Shown here: positions 22,880 through 35,599 of the stretch, piece after piece
How the letters are laid out: every line of letters starts with the position of its first letter
Position numbering within the stretch: the stretch's first letter is position 1
Source of the DNA: Oxyruncus cristatus
Lineage: Eukaryota; Chordata; Aves; Passeriformes; Cotingidae
Direction of reading: 5' to 3'
Assembly: GCA_013399855.1 (NCBI GenBank)
Contig: VXAY01002601.1
Location: 62,001-126,000, forward strand
DNA: 64,000 nucleotides
Program-made: the position numbers and the translations under genes
The notes under the pieces: generated by a model
Database searches by the model: none
Told to the model about the DNA's origin: nothing
What the model saw: the letters and a program-made list of their open reading frames with translations, nothing else

Positions 22880-25262
22880 AACTCTTGGCTTTACTGGCAG
22901 CAGCAAACACACGTTATTCAAAGTTGCAAGACCAGCAGAAATGAGGAGCTTTTCTCTTTGACAGCAGCTGTAGCTGCCTAGTCTAAAATACCTCAGATTA
23001 GAATGACAGTTTACCACAAAATATCCCGATCCTGCCAAAGCAGCTTGCCCAAAACATGCCCTTTCTCTCCTTACCTTCCAATCCTGGCATCAAGTGAATG
23101 CTTCTTTTCCCAGTCTATCACATAAGAAGCTCTTAAGAAATGTTCCTTCCTCAGTAATCTCTGCTAACTCTGTAACAAAATATTAAAATGCAAGTGGACA
23201 AAACTACAGAAAACTATTTATCAAGGGAGCAGGGAAAATGATGTTTCTACAACACAGAAGCAATAGAGAGCAGTCTATAACCAAAGTTGAAGCCAAAGCT
23301 GCTTTCAGATCTGAGATAATCACCAAAGTATTTAGCAGAACAGAATGCTACATTTTATGGTATTCTATGAAAACTGTTAGTTAATGGTCTGGGGTGACAG
23401 TAAAAGAAAAGGCATGTTTCTACGAATTTGGACAGCAGAATTATACTCTGAAAAGTAAGACATGGCTTTGTATTCTAAAAGCTGAAAGAAATGTGGAATT
23501 AAGTGTATGGATGAACAAAAACAAAGTTAATTTGCTCTAGCTTCACCTTTAGATCTAAAAATACCAAACTAAGCTCTTGCTGGCTTCAGAGACATTATTA
23601 ATAATAAAGATTCTGAAAATCAAATTCTGCACTCCATTTGCTGCTATATCCTCCAGTTCCAGATATAACTGAAGGAGCAGTTTGGTCTTTTTGACTGAAT
23701 TTAGAAATTCTCTTGATGATGGAGGAACCAGAAGACACCATAGGTCACTCTTCTGGAGGTTCATGATGTCTCAGAAATATTATGAGGAACAGTTGTTGCG
23801 AATTATTGATGAGACATTAGATTAATTCTCCATGTCCGAGCAGCTTAATACGCTGTTACTGCTCATCCACAATCTAATTTCCCAGGACTCTGACTGTATT
23901 GCCTCAGCAACACTGTATATTATGGTGCTGTTTTACTTATATGTTTGAAATAGGTACCCTCTCCAAAAATCATGTGCATGTATGAAGTCAGGGACAAAAA
24001 CCCGGTTCCTTTGTTTCCTCCTATGTCTTGCTACAAAGCAGGGTAATTCCATCTGGAGAGTGCAAATGGAGTCAGTGATACAACTGTGTCTTCTGTCTTG
24101 ATGGATTTGTCCTGAAGGTTGTTCTCAATGTTTGCTTGATCCCTTTTTTCACTGACTGGTCTCTGGGGCCATGTTCCAGGGAGTTTGGCCTAAGAGCCAG
24201 TTCTTTAGAGTATGGCTAAGTAGATGAGGGGCAAAATGTGAAGTCTCAGTTCTCCTGCTGATGCAGTCATCTTTCTGTGAAGACATCACAGCTAGATTAG
24301 AAGAAAATAAGGATTCTGAGGTTGAAACTCACAAATGGTGATCAGCTCAGGGAAACCATGAACTTTTTCTGCTTGCTGTGAGCTACCTAGCTTGCTAGGG
24401 ACAGTGAACACAAAAGCTCTTTGGGAGCAACATTACAAGTAAAACCCAAACCTTTTGATTTCAGTTTGGTGAAGTTCACTTGGGTTAGCTTTTCTCACAT
24501 GGAAGTTTGGTTGTCATTCTGCATTAATTTGTGAAATGATGTAATAAAACCCCTCAACTCTGTGAATTTTAGATGTTAAAGAGCTCAAAATCTATTACCC
24601 ACCATGGTCCAAAAATGAAAATGAGATTGTCACCTTTTACATCACTTGAGCATTGGCTGCCTTCACAACACACTTGTCAGTAGAAAAATATCCATCTGAA
24701 AAAGGGTTACACTTCTAATAGAGCCTGTGTATATCCACATGAATACTCTTCATTAATGCACAAACCCACTTGAAGTACAGCTGTAAGGGTAGCTGTACCT
24801 GCTTACTTGCTGGGCAGGCAATGGCCAGTAAGCCAGGGCATTTGTTACAGGGCTTTTATGGGCATCCTTAACATGCTAAGTTGTGATGAGTGCCTCAACC
24901 ATGGCCTGGAGGCACATATGGGATCACTGAAAAGTACTCTGGGGTGTATCAGATCTGAGCTTGATTTTTCTTCTGTTTGAGGGGATCTGAAAGAGCATCA
25001 TACACCTTCACTGGAAGTAGATTTGAGCCATGACCAGGCTGTAAACGGTGTTCCAGGCCCAGCCCTTCCCACTGAAGCTGTTTTGCTTTGTTAGTAATAA
25101 CTCTTCACCAGACTGGAGAAGGTGAAGTCTAGAGGTCAGGGTATTTTTGTGGGAATACGGAGATCTGCATCATTCATCCCAAGGGGAGGCTCTGTGTGTG
25201 GCCTGTGACATTATCACTCACTTTCCTTCTGGCACACTGGCTATTTAGGAAGGTTCAAATTA

Positions 25263-25328
25263 CTGCAGACAGAGGAAAGATCTGAACTTGGGTCTCCCAG
25301 ATCCTCAATGAGTGCTTTAACCTTTCAG
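25263..25328 (-). mobile_element. tRNA-derived SINE relic (head region)
   Basis: On the minus strand the sequence reads 'ggttaaagcactcattgag', then 'gatctgggagacccaagtt', then 'cagatctttcctctgtctg'. This is a tRNA-like A-box region followed about 30 bases later by a B-box-like GTTCAGATC, the layout of amniote tRNA-SINE/MIR heads in which 'gagcactc..ggga..c..ggttcaaatcc' precedes 'ctctgcc'. Only the head remains; no tail or LINE-like 3' end is visible. It is old and diverged, and not a functional tRNA gene because the acceptor and anticodon arms do not fold. Confidence 0.45.
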
Positions 25329-26439
25329 ACCTTTGCGTTTGTTGGTGAGGGGGCATCACCTTCCCTGGCTGTGTTTTCTGTAGGCACCAATACAGTTGGA
25401 CTGGCCAAGATCAACTTTACAAGTGAAATGGGCAAGGCTCTTGGTGCTTGGTACACATTTGGAAAAAGGTTGTTCTGGATACAAAGCCCACCTTTACTGG
25501 ACTGAGATTGTTTTCTCTCCATCTCTGCTGCAAGTGGAAGAAGAGGCTCCAGGTGACCCATACCATACTGAACCAAAATCTCTGGATTGGCTTCATCTGG
25601 CTCTGGTCTCATTAGGGTCACCACATAAGTATGATAGCCATATAATATATAGGTCAGAAAAAGGCGGAATAGCCGGGAGCAGAACTAGAAATGGCAAAGT
25701 ATATTTTTCCCTTCTGATGGAAAAAAAGAGGCACATTGGCTGAGGTCTGTCAGAAACAAATACTGGTGTTGAGACTCGTGCTCTCCTGCAGAGTTCGGCG
25801 CTGACTAAGCCATCTTTACTGGCGTCTGGCAAGGAGCTGTACAAGTGAAGAGACTGAAATGGAGGGATTATTTAGCACCACTAGGTTTATGAGTCTCTGC
25901 AGCGGAGAGTTAACATGTGGTATGACAGCAAACCATGGCATAACTCTGCCACTTTGGATTCAGTGAATTTTAGTGGCAGGAGTTATGCAAACACAGATAT
26001 AATCAGAGCTCTGCTGTTACTGTCTATAGAAGGGCAAGTTTGCCAGGGAAGCCCTGAGTGTGCCCAGTAATGGAAATGTTCTTTCTGAGTTAAAGGTCTT
26101 TATGGGTTTTCCTCGGGAGTGGGCTGCATTACCTACAGCAGAATAGGTGACCAGTTACTCATCACACTCATCCCAGTGTGACTAAGCATCTCCGTAAGTG
26201 CTAACAAACATGTACAAAGGTTATGAAAACTAGAGTATAGCACCCACTCTGTTCTCATGTATGGAAATTCTCATTGAAGGCAATGAGAGATTTTTTGCCA
26301 AAGTAAAGACTGAATTAGTACTCAAACATTTGGTTGTTACATCCTGTTTCTTGTTTGCACTAATCTTTTCCACAGTTGTGATATCTCAAATGAACCTGGG
26401 ACCCAACTTACTCTGTATATAGTCCATCTATGGGTATCT

Positions 26440-26452
26440 TATATATATATAT
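26440..26452. repeat. (TA)n short microsatellite
   Basis: Six uninterrupted TA dinucleotides in AT-rich sequence. Confidence 0.8.
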
Positions 26453-26565
26453 GTTATCATACTGTAAAATAAGCACAGCACAAGTGGGAATCTGTTCCTT
26501 TGCAGGTTTTTTTTTTTCCACAGATTTAGTTAAGAAGACTGGAAAAAGCATATTACTTCAGGGAG

Positions 26566-26583
26566 AAAAAAAAAAAAAAAAAA
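26566..26583. repeat. Poly-A tract
   Basis: Eighteen consecutive A, preceded by GGGAG. This is one of only two long A runs in the window, against ten T runs of 13 nt or more. No upstream retrocopy body is recognised. Confidence 0.85.
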
Positions 26584-28886
26584 TCATTTTAAGGGCACTG
26601 AAACTTTCTCAAAACATCCAAATATTAGTCAGCTCAGAAACTCAAAATTAAGATTCCACTTGAAAGAGAGAGGGCAAGATTCAAAGCAGGAATGCACAAG
26701 GCTGTATGCATAAGGGCTAAATCCCTCAGGGACGTGTGCCCTGCCTGGAAATCTGTGGTGGTGCAAAAGCAGACAAGCCCTATTCAGCTACCAGTCACCA
26801 CAGTTTTCATTGAAGTCTCCACTGGGGAAACTGGGAAAGGACATAGGCAGAGGATTTAGACAGAGTTACTGAATTTCCAACCTCACTGCTGTCAGGGGAC
26901 AAGACCAGCAGCTGGAAACTCCTGCAGAACCAGATGACCCGTTTAACTTCCTCTGCCCAGATGCCCCCCCTGAAGGAATCCTTGAGATAGCAGGCACCTG
27001 CTCTGACAAGGCTGACTTTGTGGTCTCGTTCATAGCACAGCATAGCCAGAGGAGCAAGGCCCTGGAGGCTACAGCTGGGAATGGCAAAGGTGAAGCCCAG
27101 GCTCCAAAGGAGGAGGTAGCAAGGATGAAAGGCAGAAAGCCTAGCAAGGGCTAAAAACATGCAGGCTGCACAAGGCAAAGGCTGAAACTCAGGGGTGAGG
27201 AGGTAGTGACGTGGATAAGAGACAGCAGATGGGAAGGGTCGGCACTGCAGAGCCTTCCTCCAGTCCCTGCTTCAGGGCCCATCTGGATATTGTTAGGCCC
27301 CCTGCCCACCCACCCACCATGCCTGGAACGTGCAAGTACCTTATCTTGCATTTCTTGTAATACAGAACACCAACTTCTTTTTATGGTTCTTGGCACAGTT
27401 TATGACCTTTTTACAACTCCTTCCCTGTCAGGATATAGGCCATAAAGATATTTTAAGTGGCTCCTCTTGGTGGTGATCTATTAGTTGGAATAATGGCTCC
27501 ATATGCAAAATATGAACCCATAACCACTGTAAGTTAGCTGTGTACCTTCACATCGTTCAAATCCTGCTTGGAGAGCCACTTGTGCTTTGAAGCTATGAGA
27601 AAAAAGCCAGCAAATAATTAAGTAGAAGAACTGTTGAGCATAATTTATGTAACCTTTCCCATTTTCAAACTGCAATTACCTGTGTAAGGACTGGATGAAT
27701 AATGGGTTTTCAGTTCAGTTGCTGAACAGAACTGTCAGAGGAAAAAACATTTGGTTTAAACCAAAGCAGAATTTTTCAGATTTTCATGAAATATAAGACA
27801 GGAATTATTTATTTGCTGTTTCAAATTACTTAATCCTTTTAAAATGCTTTAGAGCTGTAGATTGCTTGTGAAGTGAAAAATGTCATTTCAGAGTGAAAAG
27901 TCATGGTGTCACTTCAGCCTTCAAACAGAGAGGTTTGGCTTCACAAAACTTATTGCTTTATAAGACTATCAGGACAAATTCCTGTAGCAATTTAAAATCC
28001 TCCCATAAGCATGTTTTTTTGGTGTTTTGTTTTCCAAATTTGCAAATACCCTTTTCCCAAGAAATGTGTTTTTTTTTTTAACCCAATTTATAGTTCAGAA
28101 GAAGAAAAAGAAGACCAGAAATAGAGCGCTGGATTTTATGCTGTCTGTTACACTGACCCCGCTGCCTCCTTGCTGTCTTTCTACCCTGCACCATTCACCC
28201 ATTTGTATCCTTTGGGGTTGTGCTGGTTATGTTCTCCCAGAGCACAGCCATCACTCTGTGAGTATTCCCAGACCTGAGCAGACAACCTTTTTCCCCCAGG
28301 TACAGGCATACAGCACCCTTAGTTGAGAGGTTGCACCCCTGTTCTGGAGAGGAAAAGATTTTCCCATGGTATGTAGGGAATGCAGGGATGAATTAAACAA
28401 GGAGCAAGACTTTGTCCATTCATCTAGGTAACTTAATCAAGGTGCAAGGAGCATAAACAAATTGTTGTGGGTTTTTGGACTTTTTTTTTTCCTGAACCCT
28501 TACAGGTCTTTGAACAGCTAGAAGAAGAAAAGTGGCCAGACTTGGAGCCCTTCCCACAGCCCAGCATACCATTGGTATTCTTGGTCTCTCTGGTTCATCA
28601 CACTCATAGTTGCTCACATGCTTGGTGCATTGCACAGTATATTGGCTAGCCAGCAAAAGAAAATATGAATTCAAGAAGATGAAAGACAAAAGCTGTCAAA
28701 GGCCTGTGGAACAACCAGGGCCGAAAATGGCTGTTTCTCCAACCATTTGTAGGTCTTCTCTGGCAATTCATAGCACTGTCCCATTTTGGGGTGAAGGGAT
28801 TTCTGCTCCTAACTGCTTGTGCTGTTCATCCAGCTGCTGTGCAAAGCACACTGCTACACATTCAGGAACAGATGATTGCAAACTGG

Positions 28887-28957
28887 TACATATATACACA
28901 TACATATACTTATGTGTGTACATATATGTACATGTACGTATATATATGCATGTGTGT
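28887..28957. repeat. Alternating purine-pyrimidine tract (TA/TG/CA type)
   Basis: 28,887-28,909 and 28,911-28,957 alternate strictly between purine and pyrimidine (23 and 47 bases), broken only by one CT step at 28,909-28,910. The longer part mixes TG/CA runs with TA and one ACGT, and contains nested palindromes such as ACATATATGT and TACATGTA. Such tracts favour Z-DNA or cruciform extrusion under supercoiling. Ordinary microsatellite decay is the simplest origin. Confidence 0.85.
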
Positions 28958-29960
28958 TTGTGTTTAAAAATCAATAAAAGAGGATTGCTCTGGGTTATCT
29001 GTCTTGAAGTTCAATAAGAAATGCCAGACAGATGTCAGACACTGACGTTATAGGAGTAACACTTGTCAAAAGCCTCTTGCACTTCAGTGGTGCTACTGAG
29101 ATAAGGAGGGACTCTATCATGGGGTGACAGACTGATTGCAAGCAGTGGTTGGTGTGAAAAGGTGTTTCAGTGTATTGCACTGTTAGCTGGGTTCACAATA
29201 GATAAAACCATCTACCTAGTACATACTTTTTAAGTAAATTTGCACCAGCTTTCACCAGGTTGCCTCAAAAGTGTATGTGTCTACAAGCATAGCTCCAAAG
29301 CTGTCACTACAGTGATTTCTTCCTGTGTTGAGGAACACAAAGATTATAAGACATCTTCTTAATGATGACTGTCCATAAGGTGGGCTACACACTGCACTTC
29401 AACAGCAGAGGAGTTCCCAGGAGCTGCAGCATGGATACAGGTGTCTGCCTGAGGAAGCAAGCAGGCAAGCATGCAGGAGTACCAGCAACACATCACAACA
29501 CAGAGTACCTACAGAGTCCTAATGTCCTTTTGCACCCCAAGGTCATGTAGCCACGCAGCAGATTTGAGCAGGACAAAGTGATGAATGCCCAGACACAGCT
29601 GTTACAGCCAAAAATCTTAGACAGTAATTATGAATCTATCCTATAAGCTGGTGAATAGCCTTTTGTTACTTTATTTTCAAACTCACAAAGGCACTTCCTA
29701 TTGCAGGAGTCCAGCCAACGTTTATGGTGGTCACACACCTTGAATGTCTCCGCATGGTGCCCTGAAAGTTTAGCTGGAAATTTTTTGGACTTGAACTGCT
29801 TACCTGGGAGATCACGATGAGTTGACCAGAAGGACAGGAGTTTAAAATCAAAGACAGTCTATTATGTTACATGAGGTCTTCATCACCTGCTCAACCTTCC
29901 CTTACAGTGTATGGGACCCTGTGGGGATCTCATGTCATTACAGCCAGTTTCTCTTGGGAG

Positions 29961-29990
29961 CCACCCGCTTCCCCTCGGGGAAGTGGTTGG
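29961..29990. other. Near-perfect 14-bp-arm dyad
   Basis: The left arm CCACCCGCTTCCCC (29,961-29,974) and right arm GGGGAAGTGGTTGG (29,977-29,990) pair at 13 of 14 positions (counting one G-T wobble), around a central TC. The inner CTTCCCC-TC-GGGGAAG is perfect. As a hairpin the loop would open to at least four bases. As double-stranded DNA it is a strong twofold-symmetric target. It lies directly upstream of the CpG-containing segment 30,000-30,310. Confidence 0.65.
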
Positions 29991-32900
29991 GAGGTTAAAA
30001 TTTAGAAAGTGGTTCTCTGCGGCTGAAAAATGTGCGGTTTTACCCTAACCATAAAATATCTCAAATCATTGGGATTAGGCCTTTTCAGCTTTCCCGTGTG
30101 CCTTCAATTAGCCGCATGAAAGTGAACCTGTGGCTTTAGGACCGAAAATAGCTAAAGCAAAGTGACGCAGGCTTCGCCTGAGATGAAAGAGCGGCTTCCA
30201 GAAGCCTAATTAAAAGCAACTGAGAAACCAGTACTTGATACAGCCTCTACTCACCTGAAAAAATAAACGGAGAGCTGCAGCCAGGCTTCGGCGCGGCGTT
30301 GTGGGAAAGCGGCTGGAGGGTTTCTGCTGGGTCACAGGAAGGCCCAGCTCCGCCAGAGCACAAAATCTTTCTGTTTCTGCCTGCCGTGAGTCAGGGGGAG
30401 GTCAGGCAGCCAGCTGAGGCCACCGCTGCACTGGCAGTCCCTCACACTACCTTGGGTGAAAGGATGGTGACATCTGCCACCGTGGCAGTCTCCATCGCCC
30501 CTCTCCCTCCACTGTGTCCCAGCCATCCCAGCCACGGGTTGAGGGAGAAATGGAGCTTCAGGCAGGTTTTCCAAGTTTTCCTGTAGATCCATATTTATAA
30601 GCAACCCTATCTCCTCTGTAAAACAAGGTATGGATATAGCTGTCATTTAGAAAACAGCCAGGCAAGCTGACAAGTTACTAAACCCCACTATTTCCTTTTA
30701 AAATTCAGTCTCATCCAGGTCATCCTTGTGCTGCCTTGCTCTGTCCCTGTTAGATGCCAGTGGTTTCATCAACCTTGTTCTTCAATTTGACACTTTTTTT
30801 TTTCCCCATCAAATTTCCCTCTTTTACCTCAACTGCACTAAAAATTAGAGGCAGGGGTGAAATAAGTCTTGCAGGACAATTTAACCACAACTTAAAAGTA
30901 CTTCTGTGTCCATGTTCCATACCCTTGGTGCTTGGTCCATTTTCTGATATTGGTGAAGGATCTTGATTGGAAAAAAAAACCCTCCACAGAATGTGAGGAA
31001 ACTTTACAATACTGGTTTGAGACTCCCAAACTAAAATAACTCAGTTTTTCTTCTGAAAATAAAACTATTTCAAGACATAATTTATTGAAATTAAATTTTA
31101 AGTGGCCAGGAGATCCAGGAAACAAAATGCCTTCAATAAAATACTTGGTTCACAATAAATTTTTATCCTGATGGCGTGAAAAAAAAATTTGCAGGATCAG
31201 ATGAAAATGCTGAAGGAGATATTGTGATTTTACCAATTATCTGGAAAATCAAATAGCTTCATGGTTACACATTAATTAGGATTGCTATATCTGCACTAAC
31301 ATAGGTATGAATCCAAAAATTATACCTTAATGTTAAGAAGTAAGCAGTTGCTTGTAATATGCAGTTATTATCTTGTGACACAGGCATGGGAACGGGACAA
31401 CATAGTCTGAATAGATTTTAAATTCCAGGAGGTAAAACTGAAAACATCAAAAGAAAAAGGAATAAAACAAAACAACATGTTGTCACATTTATTTGCCGTG
31501 GACTTTTCTCATTACAGATGAAGCATTAGGTTTTGCTCAGAATTACTCATGTATTTTGCTAATTTTCATCCTTAAGGAAAAGAGCAGCCAGCTGATTCCT
31601 ACATCAGGCTTCTATGTGTATCACAGGTAGCCTGAATTTGGAGCTGACAAGCTGTCAGGAAACCCTGCTTAGAAGCAGCAATAATCAGAGAAGAAAAACA
31701 GTGCTCGTAACTTCAATCTGATTTAGAATCTCATAAAGTGGATAGAAGTCGGTCAGAAGTTGTAGGTCAGAGCCCTGAGCAGAGACCCACAGTGCATGGA
31801 AAGAGATCATCATGCACAGCACAGAGGTTTCTGAAAATTATAGAGCAAGACGAGACCTGAAACATTTTTATCTTGTTACAGGGTAGATCAAATAGTTTAG
31901 TCAAAATTAAAACCTAAGCAGGCAATAGGCAAATTTTGCTGTAGGGATTTTCTGTGGCGTTCCCTGTAAATGTTGCTCAAACTGTAAGTTAATGAGAAAG
32001 GGTCTTTTTCATTGTTATATTGTTTATACCCAGTGAGAACAGATGTGTGTGTGATCTGTGACTACAGTGCATATTTTGCTACCCTGATGGAGCTGTGAAT
32101 TCAAAATTGAGAGAAACAGGAAATGTTTTAAAAAAACACAAACCAGAAAAAAAAAAATCAAAAAAAACCCCAATCCAAGCAAAAACCAGAGAAGTAGCGT
32201 TGAGGGTTTTGAGAAACACTTTGTGAGAGGGGCAAGGGTGGAACCAGCAAACACTGAAAACTCAGTAATAAAATCATGGTACGTGTGGCTAGGCTGGCCG
32301 AAGAGACCGAAGAATATGGGTAACTAATTCACACCAAAAGAAAAACAGTCATATGGAGGCAAAACTTGACAGAAAACACTGCTGTATTTTAAGAGGCTCT
32401 GTGAGGAACACTTTTCCTTAGAAATCGTTGGGGTAACTTTCTTGAGTTTGCTGAAGTGTGAAACATTATCCCAAAAGCTGTTTATTTATGAGTGCTCCGC
32501 AAGGCACATGGAATTCTCTAGGACATAATCTCTCCATTTCTTGTAAAAATATTTGAAAAGCATTTTGGAGGCCTCACTGCCCCTCTCAATCCACCACTAC
32601 TGACTCAACAGCTGCACTTACAGGACAGAATCATTTTGGGGCTCCTTTGAAGAGTCGCACAGGAGATGAATTTTTGCCTGCTTTTTCCTGTGCAGCACTC
32701 AGCATGAAACGGGCTCAGCCTACGCAGTGAAGTCTGAAATTAGCAGCGAGAATTAGACTATCAATTTTAAAGTCTAACTTTAGGGTTTATGGGGTATCAT
32801 TTCTAGAAGCATGCCTAGAAATAAAGTACAACTAGTCCTAAGTAGGATCAGGCAGGATTAACAAGTAGAAATATGAAGGAATAGTCTTAGTGATTTTTCT

Positions 32901-33000
32901 TGAGGAAATTACCATTTACCTTAGTTTAAAAGGAAAAAAAAAATGGAAAGGTTACATTTTGAATTATCCCAGAAAAAATTAATAATTTCAGTTAGTACTC

Positions 33001-33232
33001 AAATGTGAAAAAAAATTTATGTTTAAATGTGAAAAAATTTAATTGGTTTTATTTCTCAAATATTAGGACATTTAAATGATTAAATTTATTATATTCATTA
33101 GTTAGAATTTTTAAAATGCTTTTTATTTATGAGGTCTTTTATATAATAAGGATATTATTTATTTACATAATGAGGATATTATTATATTATTTACTATATT
33201 CCTTAGTTAGAATTTTGAAAATGCTTTTTATT
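33001..33232. repeat. AT-rich patch built of diverged local direct repeats
   Basis: 33,087-33,130 and about 33,190-33,232 are diverged copies of one unit, sharing 'ttagttagaatttt', 'aaaatgctttttatt' and a 'ttatatt/ctatatt' lead-in. Between them, 'ggatattatttattta' (33,150-33,165) is echoed by 'ggatattattatatta' (33,174-33,189). Just upstream, AAATGTGAAAAAA occurs twice (33,001 and 33,025). The patch looks like a local tandem expansion that has since mutated. No coding potential is seen. Confidence 0.7.
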
Positions 33233-35564
33233 CTTGACATCAAGAAAAACCTGCTTTCTTGTTCTGTTGTTCTTTATATGAATGTGTGAGCTATGAGTGA
33301 GGGTTTTTTGTGGGAGAGATGAGGTATGAAAAGGAACTTTTTTGTATGATAGAGAAAAATAAATGTATATGTGATGAAGCACATGTTTAAAAAGTAATGT
33401 TTTTTAGGAAGACAAAATTTTTAGTAGTTCTGTAAAGCAGGCATTAGTAATCATCTTAATATTTTAAAAATATGTGTAAAGATTCAGGTAAGGAAGGAAG
33501 TGTGTCATCTACACTTTCTGAATTGCATTAAAAAAAATTATCATTGCCCAAAAAACTCCAATCTTCTGTTTACAGATTTGGAGATCAATGTGTGTTTTAT
33601 AGAATAGTTCTCACTTGAGTGTTTACCAATCAGTAATTGCAAATTTACTAGCAAACTGCAATTTACTAGCAGTACTATTAAAATCACATCACTTCAAGTC
33701 TCGGGTGTTAGTTTTCTTAATGTAATTGCCAATTTTTAACAGATTTTAACAGACCTTTTTGGCACTTCAATCCTTCATCAGCTTTTTCTAAAGTTGCACT
33801 GTCACTTGCTTATGAAGTGTCACTGTATGTCTTGAAAAATAAAAATGAATATAGAAACAAAAGGCCCTAGTTAATGTTCCTAATATTTTTGTGAGACAAA
33901 GTTCATATTCACTTAGCTACAGTCACAAGATTTTTCTGTGAAAAGTATACAGAAGGGGATCTAAACAGGAACCAGAAAAGTAATTTAAAGCAGTATAAGT
34001 CCCCTTAAAACTCTCTGAAGAAGTAGATGGCTCTACTGCTCACTTTGCTTTCTCCCCCAGACCTGCGTTTGCCTCCCCCAGACTCTGATTTTCAGAAACT
34101 TTAAAACCCAACCATCACAGCAGAGATTAACATGAAATTTGGGTGCTTAGCAGCATCTTGAGACTGGAAATTTCCAGGACATTGTGCAAATCCCAGTGAA
34201 ATGATTAACTTCAAATGACTACTGACAGGGCCTGTGTGGAGGAGCAGAATTTATGCAAGTATGCCCAGTGACCCATGGGATTTCTCTCTGCTGGTGGGGA
34301 TGTAGGGGCCAGGATCTCTCTGTTGGCTGCTGTGTGGCGGATTGCAGGGAAGCTGGGAATTCTGAGAACAGGGGAAAAGGGAGCAGGAGAGGTCCAGTGT
34401 AGGGAGAGCAGGTGACAGGACCTAAAGAAGAAAGATGTAAAACTAAATAGCACAAGGCAGCTAATGATGTTATTCTTCTACATTTGGAGGCCATCGGTGC
34501 GAGTGGATCTGCTCTCCACCTGATCCTTCACAGTCCCATCAGCTTCACAGGTGAAGTCAGGAAAGAGCAGAACGTGCTACCTGTGCCTCGGTCTGCCCAG
34601 TTTAATGGTAAAAGGGTTACAGACTGCTGTGTTTCCCAAACTGATAAAAGATAACTTCACCATTTGTTTTATTCCTCACAACTTGATCTGGGCATAGAAG
34701 CCTGGTGGCAGCAGGAAGATCTTGCTTTTGATTACATGATGGAGTGTCAGGATTAATCTGTATTTTTCTTAGCCTTAATTCTCTGAACTAGAGTCTGAAC
34801 ATGTAAAGATTAATTTTTTTCAACTCACCTCTTACTTCCCCCTTCCCTAGTGTCTTCTGCACTAAGGAAAAACAGGAGAGAAATTTACCCCTCCCAGGAG
34901 GTGACTTATTCATTACATGCCTCAGCATGTGGGGAAAAACGGAAGTCAAAATTTAATTTTAATGTCACTAAATTAAGCCACTAAATTATCTTCCTAAAAT
35001 GAGTCTGGTAATCCAAGAGGGAAAATGTCTCTCTCTGGGCTTAATTGAGAAAACAATTAGATCTAGATAAAGCCAGCTTTTGCCAGATGACACAGTCCAG
35101 AGCACACTGAAAGAAACCAAATCCTCAAAAGCAGAAGCAAGAAAAGATTGTTATAAAATGTGTTTTTCCCAGATTTCTCTGGTATTTCTGTGGAACCTCT
35201 TGCAGCTGTCCTGTGGAGCTTCATGGAAGATGGAGCAAACTTGCGGTGCCTGTACCACAGGCTGGGAGCTCCTGAGCAAAACCCTGAAGGCAGAGCTCTG
35301 GTACAGAGATGTGCATCCCCTGAGGGCACTGTGTTCACCCTGGCGTGGTGCTCACAATAAATCAGCTTCACCAGGCGAGGAGCTAGGCAGAGCAGGGAGA
35401 TATTACTATGTGGTAGGGTCTTCTAAAAATCAGTTTGAGGTCTCTGCTCTTCTGCTGGGCTTAAGATTGAGATTTGGTCCCAGGGTGTGGATGTCTTTCA
35501 AGTTATCTGAGAGCTGAAAACATGAATTAAACACCAGAGTGGAAAGCTAGTTGTGAGGCTTGGC

Positions 35565-35580
35565 TTTTTTTTTTTTTTTT
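35565..35580. repeat. Poly-T tract left of the GC patch
   Basis: Sixteen consecutive T. Together with a second T run at 35,885-35,901 it brackets the GC-rich segment 35,600-35,850. Confidence 0.85.
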
Positions 35581-35599
35581 CTTTGCTAGAAGCCTTCAA

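Larger units (their letters stand above)
14541..25262. other. Long unique non-coding stretch, no gene seen
   Basis: This 10.7-kb stretch has no recognised gene and no interspersed repeat that I can name. It holds several small simple repeats (15,045-15,068; 15,487-15,534; 16,264-16,278; 18,886-18,910; 20,650-20,662; 21,230-21,245) and a CTCF-like site at 22,866-22,879. Parts around 16.9-18.1 kb contain AT-rich homeodomain-type words and read like conserved non-coding DNA, but this needs alignment. The 147-codon minus-strand frame at 19,043-19,486 is rejected as a gene. Confidence 0.5.

Noticed and set aside
35080..35517. 145-codon plus-strand frame
   Set aside because: No family motif, no initiation context, and overlapping open frames on both strands. 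Treated as chance.
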